64,000 nucleotides of DNA from Onishia taeanensis (GCF_003268885.1 NZ_QLSX01000010.1:1-64000), one strand, 5' to 3'; positions 15,109 through 24,777 are shown, counted from the first letter of the stretch. Notes: a model not told the origin generated them from the sequence alone. Numbers and translations: made by a program.

Positions 15109-17493
15109 GTGAAAGAGTCCGTGAATCAGTACATTGAGTGGTTCGACCAGCTCGGCATGAACGACGTCGAGCGCGTGGGCGGCAAGAACGCCTCGCTCGG
15201 CGAGATGATCTCCAATCTGGCCAATGCGGGCGTCAGCGTGCCTGGCGGCTTTGCCACCACCGCTCATGCCTATCGCGAATTCCTCGCTCACGACGGCCTC
15301 AACGAGCGCATCAATCAGGCGCTGGCGCGGCTCGACGTCGATGACGTCGAGGCCCTGGCCAAGACCGGCGCCGAGATTCGTCAGTGGGTGATCGACACGC
15401 CGCTGCCGCCGTCCTTCGAAGCGGCGCTTGGCGAGGCCTACGATGCCATGGTCGCCCAGCACCCCAGCCTCAAGGTCGCGGTGAGAAGCTCTGCCACCGC
15501 CGAAGACCTGCCGGATGCCTCTTTCGCCGGCCAGCAGGAAACCTTCCTCAACATCGAAGGCTTCGCCAACATCAAGCGCGCCGTGCATGAGGTGTTCGCC
15601 TCGCTGTTCAACGACCGGGCGATCTCCTATCGGGTACACCGCGGCTATGCCCACGAGAACGTGGCGCTGTCTGCCGGCATCCAGAAGATGGTGCGCTCCG
15701 AGACCGGCGCGTCAGGGGTGATGTTTACCCTCGACACCGAATCCGGTTTCCGCGACGCCGTGTTCGTGACGGCCTCCTGGGGGCTCGGCGAGACGGTGGT
15801 GCAGGGCGCGGTCAACCCCGACGAGTTCTACGTCCACAAGCCGACCCTGGACGCCGGTCGCCCGGCGGTGCTGCGGCGCAACCTGGGCTCCAAGCTGATC
15901 AAGATGATCTACACCGGCGATGCCAGCGCCGGCAAGTCGGTGGAAACCGTGGACGTGCCGCTGTCCGATCGCGGTCGCTTCTGCGTCAACGATGAGCAGG
16001 TCATGGAGCTTGCACGTCAGGCGATGATCATCGAGCGCCACTACCAGCGTCCGATGGACATCGAGTGGGCCCTGGACGGCGACGATGGCCAGGTCTACAT
16101 CGTGCAGGCCCGCCCCGAAACGGTGGTGTCCCAGACCGAGGGCGGCAAGCTCGAGCGCTTCCACCTGCGCGAGAAGGGACGCAACCTGATCTCCGGGCGT
16201 GCCATCGGTCAGCGCATCGGCAGTGGCGAGGTCAAGGTGATCATGACCCCGGACGAGATGGGCAAGATCAACGAGGGCGACGTGCTGGTCACCGACATGA
16301 CCGACCCGGACTGGGAACCGATCATGAAGCGTGCCTCGGCGGTGGTCACCAACCGTGGCGGGCGCACCTGCCATGCGGCGATCATCGCTCGCGAGCTGGG
16401 CATCCCGGCGGTGGTCGGCTCCGGCGACGCCACCAGTGTGCTGCGTGACGGCCAAGAGGTCACTGTATCCTGCTCCGAAGGCGATACCGGTCATGTCTAC
16501 GAGGGGCTGCTGGACTTCGAGTGCAAGACCACCAGTGTCGACAGCATGCCCGAGCTGCCCTTCAAGATCATGATGAACGTCGGTAACCCGGATCGCGCCT
16601 TCAACTTCTCGAGCCTGCCCAATGCTGGCGTCGGCCTGGCGCGCCTCGAGTTCATCATCAACCGCATGATCGGCGTGCACCCCAAGGCGCTGCTCGACTT
16701 CGACACCCTGCCGGTAGAGCTTCAGCAGACCATCGAGCAGCGCACCGCGGGCTATGATGACCCGGTGAGCTTCTACGTCGACAAGCTGGTCGAGGGGATT
16801 TCGACCCTGGCCGCGGCGTTCTACCCGCAGAAGGTCATCGTGCGGCTGTCGGACTTCAAGTCCAACGAGTACGAGAACCTCATCGGCGGCAAGAACTACG
16901 AGCCCGGCGAAGAGAACCCCATGCTCGGCTTCCGCGGCGCCTCCCGTTATCTGTCGGAATCCTTCCGCCCGTGTTTCGATCTGGAGTGCCAGGCGCTCAA
17001 GCGTGTGCGCGATGTGATGGGCTTCGACAACGTCCAGATCATGGTGCCCTTCGTGCGCACCACCGACGAGGCCCGCGGTGTGATCGACATCTTGTCCGAG
17101 AATGGCCTCAAGCGCGGTGAGAACGGTCTCAAGGTGATCATGATGTGCGAGCTGCCGGCCAACGCGCTGCTCGCCGATGAGTTCCTCGAGCACTTCGACG
17201 GCTTCTCGATCGGCTCCAACGACTTGACCCAGTTGACCCTGGGGCTGGACCGGGATTCCGGGGTGATCGCTCACCTGTTCGATGAGCGCAACCCGGCGGT
17301 GCTCAAGCTGCTGTCGATGGCCATCCAGGCCTGTAAGGCTCAGGGCAAGTATGTGGGCATCTGTGGCCAGGGGCCCTCGGACCATCCGGATCTTGCCAAG
17401 TGGCTGATGGAGCAGGGCATCGATTCGGTGTCGCTGAACCCGGATGCCGTTCTTGAGACCTGGTTCATGCTGGCCGGAGAAACTATCGGCTAG
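15109..17493 (+). CDS. ppsA: Phosphoenolpyruvate synthase
   Basis: A 794-residue enzyme making PEP from pyruvate and ATP, the entry to gluconeogenesis. [11 protein letters not shown] starts the ATP-grasp domain, [20 protein letters not shown] is the nucleotide-binding part, [18 protein letters not shown] contains the phosphorylated His, followed by the regulatory Thr segment (RTCH), and [19 protein letters not shown] with [19 protein letters not shown] is the PEP/pyruvate domain. The GTG at 15109 is chosen because AAGGGGG lies just upstream and the length then matches the E. coli enzyme (792). The divergent ppsR gene encodes its regulator. Confidence 0.97.
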   Translation: MKESVNQYIEWFDQLGMNDVERVGGKNASLGEMISNLANAGVSVPGGFATTAHAYREFLAHDGLNERINQALARLDVDDVEALAKTGAEIRQWVIDTPLPPSFEAALGEAYDAMVAQHPSLKVAVRSSATAEDLPDASFAGQQETFLNIEGFANIKRAVHEVFASLFNDRAISYRVHRGYAHENVALSAGIQKMVRSETGASGVMFTLDTESGFRDAVFVTASWGLGETVVQGAVNPDEFYVHKPTLDAGRPAVLRRNLGSKLIKMIYTGDASAGKSVETVDVPLSDRGRFCVNDEQVMELARQAMIIERHYQRPMDIEWALDGDDGQVYIVQARPETVVSQTEGGKLERFHLREKGRNLISGRAIGQRIGSGEVKVIMTPDEMGKINEGDVLVTDMTDPDWEPIMKRASAVVTNRGGRTCHAAIIARELGIPAVVGSGDATSVLRDGQEVTVSCSEGDTGHVYEGLLDFECKTTSVDSMPELPFKIMMNVGNPDRAFNFSSLPNAGVGLARLEFIINRMIGVHPKALLDFDTLPVELQQTIEQRTAGYDDPVSFYVDKLVEGISTLAAAFYPQKVIVRLSDFKSNEYENLIGGKNYEPGEENPMLGFRGASRYLSESFRPCFDLECQALKRVRDVMGFDNVQIMVPFVRTTDEARGVIDILSENGLKRGENGLKVIMMCELPANALLADEFLEHFDGFSIGSNDLTQLTLGLDRDSGVIAHLFDERNPAVLKLLSMAIQACKAQGKYVGICGQGPSDHPDLAKWLMEQGIDSVSLNPDAVLETWFMLAGETIG

Positions 17494-17519
17494 GTTGCCG
17501 CGCGTCGCGCTCGATCCAG

Positions 17520-17547
17520 AACCCCGCCCTTCGAGGCGGGGTTTTTC
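17520..17547 (+). terminator. Rho-independent terminator of ppsA
   Basis: AACCCCGCC (17520-17528) pairs with GGCGGGGTT (17535-17543) around CTTCGA, followed by TTTT. It is a textbook intrinsic terminator 26 bases after the stop. Confidence 0.92.
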
Positions 17548-17675
17548 GTTTGGGTGCGTGGTGTATGGATGATGGGGGCGTGGTGTATGCCTGCTGCCTG
17601 TGTAGTGGATGTGAGGCGGGAGCGTGGAATGGACGTCACGGGCCGAGAGTCGACACCAACCTTCAGCCTGCTAAC

Positions 17676-17692
17676 ATTGTGTACGATACAAT
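17676..17692. promoter_or_regulatory. 17-base palindromic operator before the iorAB operon
   Basis: ATTGTGTA-C-GATACAAT is an inverted repeat with one mismatch, 76 bases before the first gene of the molybdenum hydroxylase operon, and it includes TACAAT, a possible -10 element. The form resembles TetR-family operators; no regulator gene is adjacent. Confidence 0.5.
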
Positions 17693-17768
17693 CTTGCACA
17701 TGAGACGCCGGCTCACGGCGCGGATGCGGCGCAACGCGCCGCCGATGACTACCTCAGGAGAATTCCCC

Positions 17769-18299
17769 TTGGCCAGCTTCACTCTGAACGGCAAGCCGGT
17801 CAGCGTCGAGGTGTCTCCGCAGACCCCACTGCTGTGGGTGTTGCGGGATCACCTTGGCATGACAGGCACCAAGTTTGGCTGCGGCATCGCCCAGTGCGGC
17901 GCTTGCACCGTCCATCTCAACGGCAGCGCCACGCGTACCTGCGTGCTGCCGGTATCCGGCGCCGAAGGCGCCGATATCGTCACTATCGAAGGACTGTCAG
18001 ACAACGATGACCACCCGCTGCAGCAGGCCTGGCGTGAGCATCAGGTGCCGCAGTGCGGTTACTGTCAGTCGGGTCAGATCATGCAGGCCGCTGACTTCCT
18101 GAGCCGCACCCCGGACCCTAGCGACGAGGAGGTCACCCAGGCCATGGCCGGGAATCTCTGCCGCTGCATGGCCTATGTGCGCATCCATCGAGCGGTCAAG
18201 CGTGCCGCCGAGATCGGCAGGGCCAGCCAGGCATCCACCGCCGGCGTTGGCGTTTTCGACCCGACCCATGATCAGGAGGTGACCCATGGCCAGGTTTGA
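17769..18299 (+). CDS. iorA: Molybdenum hydroxylase small subunit, two [2Fe-2S] clusters (IorA-type)
   Basis: A 176-residue iron-sulfur subunit. The plant-type ferredoxin cluster uses CGIAQCGACTVHLNG.ATRTC, and the second cluster CGYCQSGQ with CRC in MAGNLCRCMAY. The closest named family is the isoquinoline 1-oxidoreductase alpha subunit, but this label is used broadly and the substrate may be an aldehyde or another N-heterocycle. The TTG at 17769 is preferred since AGGAG lies 8 bases upstream and the protein then begins ASFTLNGKPV as in relatives; an ATG at 17745 is in frame but lacks a ribosome-binding site. The 3' end overlaps the large-subunit gene by 14 bases. Confidence 0.88.
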   Translation: MASFTLNGKPVSVEVSPQTPLLWVLRDHLGMTGTKFGCGIAQCGACTVHLNGSATRTCVLPVSGAEGADIVTIEGLSDNDDHPLQQAWREHQVPQCGYCQSGQIMQAADFLSRTPDPSDEEVTQAMAGNLCRCMAYVRIHRAVKRAAEIGRASQASTAGVGVFDPTHDQEVTHGQV

Positions 18300-20634
18300 A
18301 GACCAGCTGGCGGCCGTCGAGGCCAATGGCAGCGACGCTCAGGGCAACGAGAACAATGATGCCCAGGGCATCACGCGCCGCGGCTTTCTGATCGGCACCA
18401 TGGCCGGCTCGGCGATGATGGCCTTCGGCCTTTCCGGTGTCGCCAGCGCGGCGAGCGGTGGCTCGGCGAGCGAATCGCTGGCTGCGGGTCGCTATGAGCC
18501 GACGATCTGGTATGCCATCGCCCCCGACGGCACTGTGACCGTGCATATCACCAAGGCTGAAATGGGCCAGCACGTCGCCACCAGCCTGGCCCGCCTGGTC
18601 GCCGAAGAGCTCGAGGCAGACTGGTCCTCCATCGAGGTCGTCTACGTCGATAGCGACCCGAAGTGGGGCTATATGGTCACCGGCGGTAGCTGGTCGGTAC
18701 ACCACAGCTATCTGCCGCTGTCCCGTGCCGGCGCGGCTGGCCGTATTGCCCTGATCGAGGCCGGCGCCAAGCTGCTGGGCGTTGATCCGGCCGATTGCCG
18801 TGCCCGCCAGGGCCAGGTGATCAGCGGTGATACGTCGATCAGCTATGGCGAGATCGTGGCTCAGGCGGGTCTCGAGCGCACCTTCTCCGAGGACGAGCTC
18901 AAGCAGATCAGCCTGAAGCCTGCCAGCGAGCGCCGTGTGCTGGGCACCAAGGGCGATGCTCTGGACGTGCCGGCCAAGGTCAACGGCGAGGCGATCTATG
19001 GCATCGACGTCACCGTCGACAAGATGCTCTATGCCCGCCCTGTGCTGCCGCCGACCCGCTTCGGCTCAAAGCCGACGTCGGTGGACGACAGCGCCGCCCG
19101 GCAGATCGAGGGCTATCGCCAGACCATAGAGCTGGACGATCCGTCTGGCGTCTGCCAGGGCTGGCTTGCCGTGATCGCCGACAGCTATTCCTCGGCGATG
19201 CGCGCGACCGATGCCCTCAAGGTCGAGTGGCAGCGGGGTGACAGCTACGACATCAGCGAGGCAGATATCCAGCAGCAGGGCCATGCCCTGGTCAAGGCGC
19301 CGAGCCGGGATAATGGCTCGCTGTTCGTCGATATCGGCGAGGTGGCCTCGGGTCTCGAGGGCGCGAGTCAGGTGATCGAGTCCACCTACACCACCTCGAG
19401 CGTGTTGCACTTCCAGCTCGAACCGGTCAACGCCACCGTGGTCGAGGAAGACGGCCATTGGCACGTGCACTGCGGCAACCAGCAGCAGTCGCTGGCGGTA
19501 CCGATGCTGGCCAAGGCCCTCGAGGTCGATGCCAGCAAGATTACCCTGCATCAGTATTATCTGGGCGGTGGCTTCGGTCGGCGCCTCTACGGCGACTACA
19601 CCATTCCGGCGGCACTGGCGGCCAAGGCCCTGGGGCGGCCGGTGAAGATGCTCTTCACGCGGCCCGACGACACCCGTCTAGACTGCGTGCGCTCGCCCTC
19701 GGTGCAGCGCCTGCGCTCAGGCCTCGACGGCAACGGCAAGGTGGTAGCCTCCGAGCATGCCGCGGCTGCCGGTTGGCCCTCTGCCGCCATGGCGCCGGCC
19801 TTCCTCGCCGAGACGGTCGAGAACGGTGGCAAGGTCGATTCCTTCGCCATCAGCGGTGCCGATCACTGGTATGACGTCGGCGCCCAGCGGGTCTGGGCAC
19901 AGCAGAACCACACGGCGCATGAGGTCTTCGTGCCGGGCTATCTGCGCTCGGTCGGGCCGGGCTGGACGACCTGGGCCGTGGAGCAGCATATCGACGAGTT
20001 GGCACTGGCCGCCGGCCAGGACCCGGCACGTTTCCGGCTCGGCCTGCTCAAGGCCGAGGGTCGCAATTCGGGCCAGGCGCCACACAGCGTCGGCGGTGCT
20101 GATCGCCTCAAGGCGGTGCTCAAGCGGGCCATGGACAAGGCCGACTGGGACAGCCGCGACAGCCTGCCCGAGGATGTGGGCATGGGCGTGGCGCTGACCT
20201 TCGGCCAGGAGCGCAACATGCCGACCTGGGTCGCCTGTATCGCCCGGGTCAAGGTCGATCGCGGCGATGGGTCGGTCAAGGTCGAGCGTCTGACCACGGT
20301 GGCCGATGCCGGCACCCTTGCGCATCCCGACGGTGCCATGGCGCAGCTCGAGGGCTCACTCTTGTGGGGACTTTCCATGGCGCTCTTTGAGGGCACCGAA
20401 TACGAGAAGGGCAAGCCGAAGGCGCTTAACCTGGGCGCCTACACGCCGCTGCGCATGAACCAAGTGCCAGAGATGGATCTCGAGTTCGTCGACACCGATG
20501 CCATGCCGGTGGGCCTGGGTGAGCCGGGCACCACGGTGGTAGCGCCCGCCATCGCCAATGCCATCCAGCATGCCGTCGGCGTTCGCCTGCGCGACATGCC
20601 GATGCGCGCCGAGGCGCTCAAGGCCGCCCTCTAG
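18286..20634 (+). CDS. iorB: Molybdenum hydroxylase large subunit (IorB-type), Tat-exported
   Basis: A 782-residue molybdopterin-binding subunit of the xanthine-oxidase superfamily. The N terminus has a Tat signal, TRRGFLIGTMAGSAMMAFG (about 30-48), so the enzyme is probably carried to the periplasm together with its small subunit. LGGGFGRRLYGDY (about 425-437) is the molybdopterin contact and GLGEPGTTVVAPAIANA near the C terminus contains the catalytic Glu. AGGAGGTGA is an almost perfect ribosome-binding site before the ATG. It lies between iorA and an XdhC-type maturation gene. It is a single-polypeptide large subunit without a separate FAD protein, so electrons probably pass to a cytochrome. 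Confidence 0.92.
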   Translation: MARFEDQLAAVEANGSDAQGNENNDAQGITRRGFLIGTMAGSAMMAFGLSGVASAASGGSASESLAAGRYEPTIWYAIAPDGTVTVHITKAEMGQHVATSLARLVAEELEADWSSIEVVYVDSDPKWGYMVTGGSWSVHHSYLPLSRAGAAGRIALIEAGAKLLGVDPADCRARQGQVISGDTSISYGEIVAQAGLERTFSEDELKQISLKPASERRVLGTKGDALDVPAKVNGEAIYGIDVTVDKMLYARPVLPPTRFGSKPTSVDDSAARQIEGYRQTIELDDPSGVCQGWLAVIADSYSSAMRATDALKVEWQRGDSYDISEADIQQQGHALVKAPSRDNGSLFVDIGEVASGLEGASQVIESTYTTSSVLHFQLEPVNATVVEEDGHWHVHCGNQQQSLAVPMLAKALEVDASKITLHQYYLGGGFGRRLYGDYTIPAALAAKALGRPVKMLFTRPDDTRLDCVRSPSVQRLRSGLDGNGKVVASEHAAAAGWPSAAMAPAFLAETVENGGKVDSFAISGADHWYDVGAQRVWAQQNHTAHEVFVPGYLRSVGPGWTTWAVEQHIDELALAAGQDPARFRLGLLKAEGRNSGQAPHSVGGADRLKAVLKRAMDKADWDSRDSLPEDVGMGVALTFGQERNMPTWVACIARVKVDRGDGSVKVERLTTVADAGTLAHPDGAMAQLEGSLLWGLSMALFEGTEYEKGKPKALNLGAYTPLRMNQVPEMDLEFVDTDAMPVGLGEPGTTVVAPAIANAIQHAVGVRLRDMPMRAEALKAAL

Positions 20635-20674
20635 GGCAAGCCTTGCCTCTTGATCCAGTAACGCTGTCCCAGAA

Positions 20675-20702
20675 GCCCCGTTCCGGCACGTCCGGGCGGG
20701 GC
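20675..20702 (+). terminator. Hairpin between iorB and xdhC (possible attenuator)
   Basis: GCCCCG (20675-20680) pairs with CGGGGC (20697-20702), with an inner CCGG/CCGG pairing. It has no T tract, so it may only reduce read-through or stabilise the upstream message. Confidence 0.35.
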
Positions 20703-20722
20703 CTTCCCGAGTGAGACCTATC

Positions 20723-21730
20723 ATGCAACACCTTGATCTGACGGTGATCCGCCAGGCCCTTGCCTGGGCGCAAGAGGGGCAGACGCTGTGGCTGTGCACG
20801 GTGCTCTCGACCTTCGGCTCCTCGCCCAGAGAGCCCGGCGCCTGGCTGGTGGCGCTTCGAGACGGTCGCCATGTGGGCTCGCTTTCCGGCGGCTGCGTCG
20901 AGGAAGACTTCCTGGCGCGGCTGTCCGATGGCGCCTTTCAGGCGCCGGTGCAGTGTGTGCGCTATGGCGACGTTGATGGTGAGGAAGGGGGGCTGGACGG
21001 GCCCGGTGTCTCGCTTCCCTGCGGCGGTATCCTCGATGTGCTGGTCGAACGCCTGTCACCGGGTGAAGAGACCCTTGAACACCTCACGGCCCTGGAGGCC
21101 GCGCTGACGGGCCAGCGGCCGCAGCTTCGTCACGTTGATCTGGCCAGCGGCCAGTCGCAGCTCGAAGACGATTCTGGCCTTGGCGAGCGGGTGGTGCTGC
21201 CGGCAGTGGGCAGCGAAGAGGCACCGGGTCAGGTGCAACTGCGCGTCGGCCCGGCGGCCCGGCTGGTACTGGCCGGTATGTCCCCGGTGGCGGAGGCCTG
21301 CGCCGAGTTTGCCGTGCGGCTGGGGTTCGAGGTCATCCTCTGTGATCCCCGTCCCGATATCTTCGCAGGAGTCTCGCTGCCCGGCGTCGAGCGGGTCGAG
21401 ACGCTGCCCTCGGCCTTCATCGCCGGGGGCGGCTGTCACGGGGCCACCGCAGTGGTGGCGCTGACCCATGATCCGCGTATCGATGATCTGGCAATGATCG
21501 AGGCCGTCAGAACCGAGGCCTTCTACATTGGCGTGATGGGCTCACAGAAGACTTCCGCGGCTAGGGCCGAGCGCCTGAAACGCAGCGGTGGCCTGAGGGA
21601 AGCCGAGCTTGCGCGCATCCAGATGCCGATCGGGCTTAAGCTCGGCAGCAAGACGCCGGCGGAAATCGCCCTCGCGGTGATGGCCGATATCGTGCGGGTG
21701 CGCCGGGGGCGGGAGCGTACCGACCTATAA
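20723..21730 (+). CDS. XdhC/CoxI-family molybdenum-cofactor maturation protein
   Basis: A 335-residue protein that, by family, binds and sulfurates molybdenum cofactor and delivers it to hydroxylases of the xanthine dehydrogenase type. The N-terminal CoxI domain shows GSSPREPGAW and GSLSGGCVEED; the C-terminal Rossmann-like XdhC domain has FYIGVMGSQKTSAARAERL. It follows iorAB in the same direction and probably serves that enzyme. An in-frame GTG at 20711 is an alternative start. Confidence 0.9.
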   Translation: MQHLDLTVIRQALAWAQEGQTLWLCTVLSTFGSSPREPGAWLVALRDGRHVGSLSGGCVEEDFLARLSDGAFQAPVQCVRYGDVDGEEGGLDGPGVSLPCGGILDVLVERLSPGEETLEHLTALEAALTGQRPQLRHVDLASGQSQLEDDSGLGERVVLPAVGSEEAPGQVQLRVGPAARLVLAGMSPVAEACAEFAVRLGFEVILCDPRPDIFAGVSLPGVERVETLPSAFIAGGGCHGATAVVALTHDPRIDDLAMIEAVRTEAFYIGVMGSQKTSAARAERLKRSGGLREAELARIQMPIGLKLGSKTPAEIALAVMADIVRVRRGRERTDL

Positions 21731-21750
21731 GCATGTTGACGCTTCCAATC

Positions 21751-21787
21751 AAAAGCGCCCGACCAATTCAATTGGCCGGGCGCTTTT
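21751..21787. terminator. Bidirectional terminator between xdhC and the betaine-binding gene
   Basis: AAAAGCGCCCGACCAATT pairs with ATTGGCCGGGCGCTTTT around CA, a 17-base stem with one mismatch and A/T runs on both sides. It can end transcription of both convergent genes. Confidence 0.88.
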
Positions 21788-21819
21788 CGTTCTTCGCCAC
21801 GTCATGCGGCAATGTGGCG

Positions 21820-22713
21820 TCAGTCGTCGTTGTTGAGACTCTCGTCGACGTTCTGTTCGACGCTATCGCCAACGCTATTGCCGAGCCAGGTAGCGACGAG
21901 GTCCGGGTGCGAGTCGACCCAGGCCCGGGCGTTGGCCTCATAGTCGCCGTTGGCCTGGTTGGCGGCCATCAAATCCTGCATGTCCGCGAGGGTCCACTGA
22001 AAACGATCGAGGATGGCGGTGATGCCTGGCTTCTCCTCGGCGAGTCCCCTGCGGGTCACGGTGTGGATCTGTTCGTTGCTTGAATAGATGCCCTGGGGAT
22101 CGTCGAGGTAGCGCAGCGAATGGTCCGAAAAGACCGGATGCGGGGCCCAGGCGGTGACGACGATCGGCTCTTTGCGTGACATTGCGGTCTTGAGGGTTTG
22201 GCTCATGGCCGCATCGCTGCCCGCGACCAGCTGCCAGTCCTCGATGCCGTAGGCGTCCATTGCCTGTTCGGTCAGACTCATGATGCCGGCGCCCGGGTCG
22301 ATGCCGTGGATGCGCTGGCCAAACGTCTCACCGGCGTCCGACAGGTCGGCGATCGAGGTGGCGTCCGCGTAGCTCGGCACGGCCAGGCCGACGCGGGCAT
22401 CGGTAAGGTTGGGGCCAAGGTCATCGATCTTATCGGCCATGCCTTCGAGGTAGCTGGCCTGAGTGACCGGCAGCCAGGCGCCGCTGAAGGCATCCAGTTC
22501 GCCGACTGAGAGTCCCTGCCAGATGGCGGCGAGGCTCACCGAACTAACATCCACTTGATGGCCAGCGTCCTCGAGGACCGCTTTCAAGACATAGGTGCTG
22601 GCCTGGCCGGTGGCCCATTCGCCTATGCCAAGACGCAGGCTGTCGGCCTGGGCCAGGGGGCTGACGGCGCCGAGAACAAGGCCGGCAGCAGCGAGCAGTG
22701 AGCGACAATACAT
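21820..22713 (-). CDS. Glycine betaine/quaternary-amine ABC transporter substrate-binding protein (orphan)
   Basis: A 297-residue periplasmic protein of the OpuAC/ProX family. It starts with a signal peptide (SLLAAAGLVLGAVSPLAQADS), followed by GIGEWATGQASTYVLK and WQGLSVGELDAFSGAWLP, typical of this fold; aromatic residues such as W92-type and WAPHPVF may form the cation cage. No ATPase or permease gene is adjacent, so it either works with transporter parts encoded elsewhere or has another role. In a halophile, uptake of compatible solutes is an obvious function. The start at 22713 has GGAGA 7 bases upstream; the longer frame to 22767 lacks one. Confidence 0.88.
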   Translation of the reverse strand: MYCRSLLAAAGLVLGAVSPLAQADSLRLGIGEWATGQASTYVLKAVLEDAGHQVDVSSVSLAAIWQGLSVGELDAFSGAWLPVTQASYLEGMADKIDDLGPNLTDARVGLAVPSYADATSIADLSDAGETFGQRIHGIDPGAGIMSLTEQAMDAYGIEDWQLVAGSDAAMSQTLKTAMSRKEPIVVTAWAPHPVFSDHSLRYLDDPQGIYSSNEQIHTVTRRGLAEEKPGITAILDRFQWTLADMQDLMAANQANGDYEANARAWVDSHPDLVATWLGNSVGDSVEQNVDESLNNDD

Positions 22714-22864
22714 CAAACAATCTCCAGCAGTAGACAGTAGGAGGAACACCACGTAACGAGTCGACAATGATAACGGTTCTTTGCTGATGACGATGCCGTT
22801 CTTGCACTTTCTCGGCCCAATCTGGAACTAGACTGTGGGTATGTCTTCCCATCGTAGGTGTGTA

Positions 22865-23434
22865 ATGAAACGCAAAGGATTCTTTTCTGCTCTGCTGCTT
22901 GGCGCTGCCCTAGGGCTGGTACTTGCGTCTGGCCCACTGCTGGCCAAGCCTGACCACGGTCAGGGCGAAGGCCAGGCATCCTGGAAAGCCCCGGGCGATG
23001 GACATGACAAGGGGCATCGCGGCCAAGAAAGAGGGCACGGCGGGGGCCAGCACGGTCAGGGCCTGGCCGGTGAGGGGGATCGTTATCGCGATGAATCCCG
23101 GGAGCGAGACCGCTACCAGTATCACGAGCGCGAGCGTGATCAGGACGGTATGTGGGGGCCGAGGTTCGACGAGCGCGAGATACGCGAGATCTTCCGCAGC
23201 CGGCGAGAGTACCTGGAGCATGACGACCGCGATAGCCTGCCGCCCGGCATCCGCATGAACCTGGAGCGCGGCAAGCCGCTGCCTCCCGGCATTGCCAGAA
23301 ACTTCGATGAACGCGTGCGCCGTGAGCTGCCTTATTACGACGACTATGAGTGGCGCCGTGTGGGAAGGGATGCCGTGTTGGTCGACCCTGCCAATGAGAT
23401 CATTCTTGAAGTGATCCGCGACATCCTGCGCTGA
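22865..23434 (+). CDS. CigR-like / RcnB-family periplasmic protein
   Basis: A 189-residue protein with a signal peptide (LLLGAALGLVLASGPLLA), a long low-complexity His/Gly/Arg/Asp-rich middle (about 30-95), and a C-terminal domain with the repeated pattern LPPGIRMNLERGKPLPPGIA and DYEWRRVGRDAVLVD. The C-terminal domain matches proteins annotated as anti-virulence regulator CigR family or RcnB-like. The His-rich linker could bind metal. It is monocistronic and its function in a non-pathogen is unknown. Confidence 0.78.
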   Translation: MKRKGFFSALLLGAALGLVLASGPLLAKPDHGQGEGQASWKAPGDGHDKGHRGQERGHGGGQHGQGLAGEGDRYRDESRERDRYQYHERERDQDGMWGPRFDEREIREIFRSRREYLEHDDRDSLPPGIRMNLERGKPLPPGIARNFDERVRRELPYYDDYEWRRVGRDAVLVDPANEIILEVIRDILR

Positions 23435-23465
23435 CCTAGCCTAATCATGACCGAGCCTAACCAGA

Positions 23466-23492
23466 TCAGCGGCGCCGGACAGGCGCCGCTGA
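23466..23492 (+). terminator. Hairpin after the CigR-like gene
   Basis: TCAGCGGCGCC (23466-23476) pairs with GGCGCCGCTGA (23482-23492). The stem is perfect, with no T tract. Confidence 0.55.
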
Positions 23493-23562
23493 GGGCGAAA
23501 GCGCAGTTTCTTCCACCATGCGATGCGCGATCACGGTGCTCGAGTAGCTTGCCACGATTGGG

Positions 23563-24051
23563 TCAGCCCTTCAGGTTAAGCTGCTCCTTGGCGATCAGGA
23601 TGCCGTTGTTGTCGGCGTAAAGCCATTGCCCGGGGGTGATGGTCACGCCGGCGAAGCTCACGGTGATATCTCGCTGACCTTCACCGCGCTTCTCGCTCTT
23701 GCGGGGATGGGCAGCGAGGGCCTGGACGCCGATATCGGTCTCGGCCAGCACATCGACATCGCGCACGCAGCCGTACATCACCACGCCCGCCCAGCCGTTA
23801 CTGGCCGCCTGCTCGGCCAGCATGTCGCCAAGCATCGCGCAGCGCAGCGAGCCACCGGCATCCACTACCAGCACGGCGCCGTTACCTGGCTCGGCGACGG
23901 CCTCCTTGACCCGCGAGTTGTCCTCGAAGCACTTGACGGTGCGCACCGGGCCGCCAAAGGCGTCGCGACCGCCGACGTTGACGAAGATCGGTTCGAGCAC
24001 CTCGACGTCCGGGTAGGCGTCGCAGATATCGGGCGTGATGATGGAAGTCAT
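23563..24051 (-). CDS. rraA: RraA-family protein (RNase E regulator / HMG aldolase-like)
   Basis: A 162-residue protein of the RraA family. The signature runs from [18 protein letters not shown] through [22 protein letters not shown] to [15 protein letters not shown]. The proteobacterial short form can inhibit RNase E, and related members are 4-hydroxy-4-methyl-2-oxoglutarate aldolases; GD..A and RD in these motifs are the metal/substrate residues of the aldolase type, so either activity is possible. AAGGAGA lies before the ATG at 24051. Confidence 0.92.
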   Translation of the reverse strand: MTSIITPDICDAYPDVEVLEPIFVNVGGRDAFGGPVRTVKCFEDNSRVKEAVAEPGNGAVLVVDAGGSLRCAMLGDMLAEQAASNGWAGVVMYGCVRDVDVLAETDIGVQALAAHPRKSEKRGEGQRDITVSFAGVTITPGQWLYADNNGILIAKEQLNLKG

Positions 24052-24125
24052 GGGATTCTCCTTGAGCTGGAACCCTGATGGTGCCACAACCTTGGCGTTG
24101 TGGAACCCCGCGATGGGACATAGAA

Positions 24126-24147
24126 ACGCCGGGCCTGGGCCCGGCGT
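24126..24147 (-). terminator. Terminator of the outer-membrane barrel gene
   Basis: ACGCCGGGCC (24126-24135) and GGCCCGGCGT (24138-24147) form a perfect 10-base stem; on the minus strand TTTCTA follows. Confidence 0.7.
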
Positions 24148-24177
24148 GTTCTGTTCCGCTGGCCTATCTTCGCGTGA

Positions 24178-24777
24178 TCAGAAGCGCAGGCCTGCCGAGG
24201 CGGTGAAGGTGTCGATCTGGTAGTCGCTGTCCAGGTCGTAGCGCTCGTATTCGGCACGGACCAGGAAAGGATCGAAGTTGAACTGAGCGCCGACGCCATA
24301 GACCGGATCGGTGCCGTCGTTATCCTCGAGATCCAGGCTGGAGTTGCCAAGGTTGCCATCGACGTTGGTTTCCCACTTTGCCAAGCCGGCTTTGGCGAAG
24401 GCCGTGAACCAGGGGGTGATCGGCAGCTGGCCGACAACGTTGACGCCGTAAGCGTTGGACTCGAGGTCGGTGTTGGCGACGTTGTTGCCTTTCAGGCGGG
24501 TGCGGCCAAGGTCGGCGTAGAAGACCTCGGTGGCGAAATACGGGTTGAGCTCATAGCCGACGAATCCCTTGAAGACATTGTCATCGTCGTCGACATCGAA
24601 GTCTTCGGAGCCGGACTTGATGAAGTTGTCGACGTCCTCCCGGTCATTCTCCAGCGAGCTGAAACCCGTGCCAAGGCCCAGGTAGAGGCCTTCGGCACTC
24701 GGAGCGGCGAGCACGGCCGGTGCTGAAACGCACAGGCCAGTGGCGAGTGAGGCTGTAAACAGAGTACGGAGTTTCAT
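24178..24777 (-). CDS. Small outer-membrane beta-barrel protein (OmpA-like/OmpW-like)
   Basis: A 199-residue protein with a signal peptide (LFTASLATGLCVSAPAVLAA) and alternating strands ending in the aromatic C-terminal TFTASAGLRF typical of outer-membrane barrels. YLGLGTGFSS and FKGFVGYELNPYFATEVFYADLG resemble the OmpA-like transmembrane domain. It is highly acidic, with Asp-rich loops (DVDDDDNVF), which fits a halophile. The transported or bound partner is unknown. AAGGAG precedes the ATG. Confidence 0.8.
   Translation of the reverse strand: MKLRTLFTASLATGLCVSAPAVLAAPSAEGLYLGLGTGFSSLENDREDVDNFIKSGSEDFDVDDDDNVFKGFVGYELNPYFATEVFYADLGRTRLKGNNVANTDLESNAYGVNVVGQLPITPWFTAFAKAGLAKWETNVDGNLGNSSLDLEDNDGTDPVYGVGAQFNFDPFLVRAEYERYDLDSDYQIDTFTASAGLRF

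Noticed and set aside
15712-17385. 557-residue ORF antisense to ppsA, and similar long antisense ORFs over lon (48345-50324), the SARP regulator (30262-31962) and acnB (25565-26983)
   Set aside because: These are shadows caused by high GC and biased codon use; residue composition (His/Asp/Leu/Gln-rich) and lack of motifs show they are not genes.
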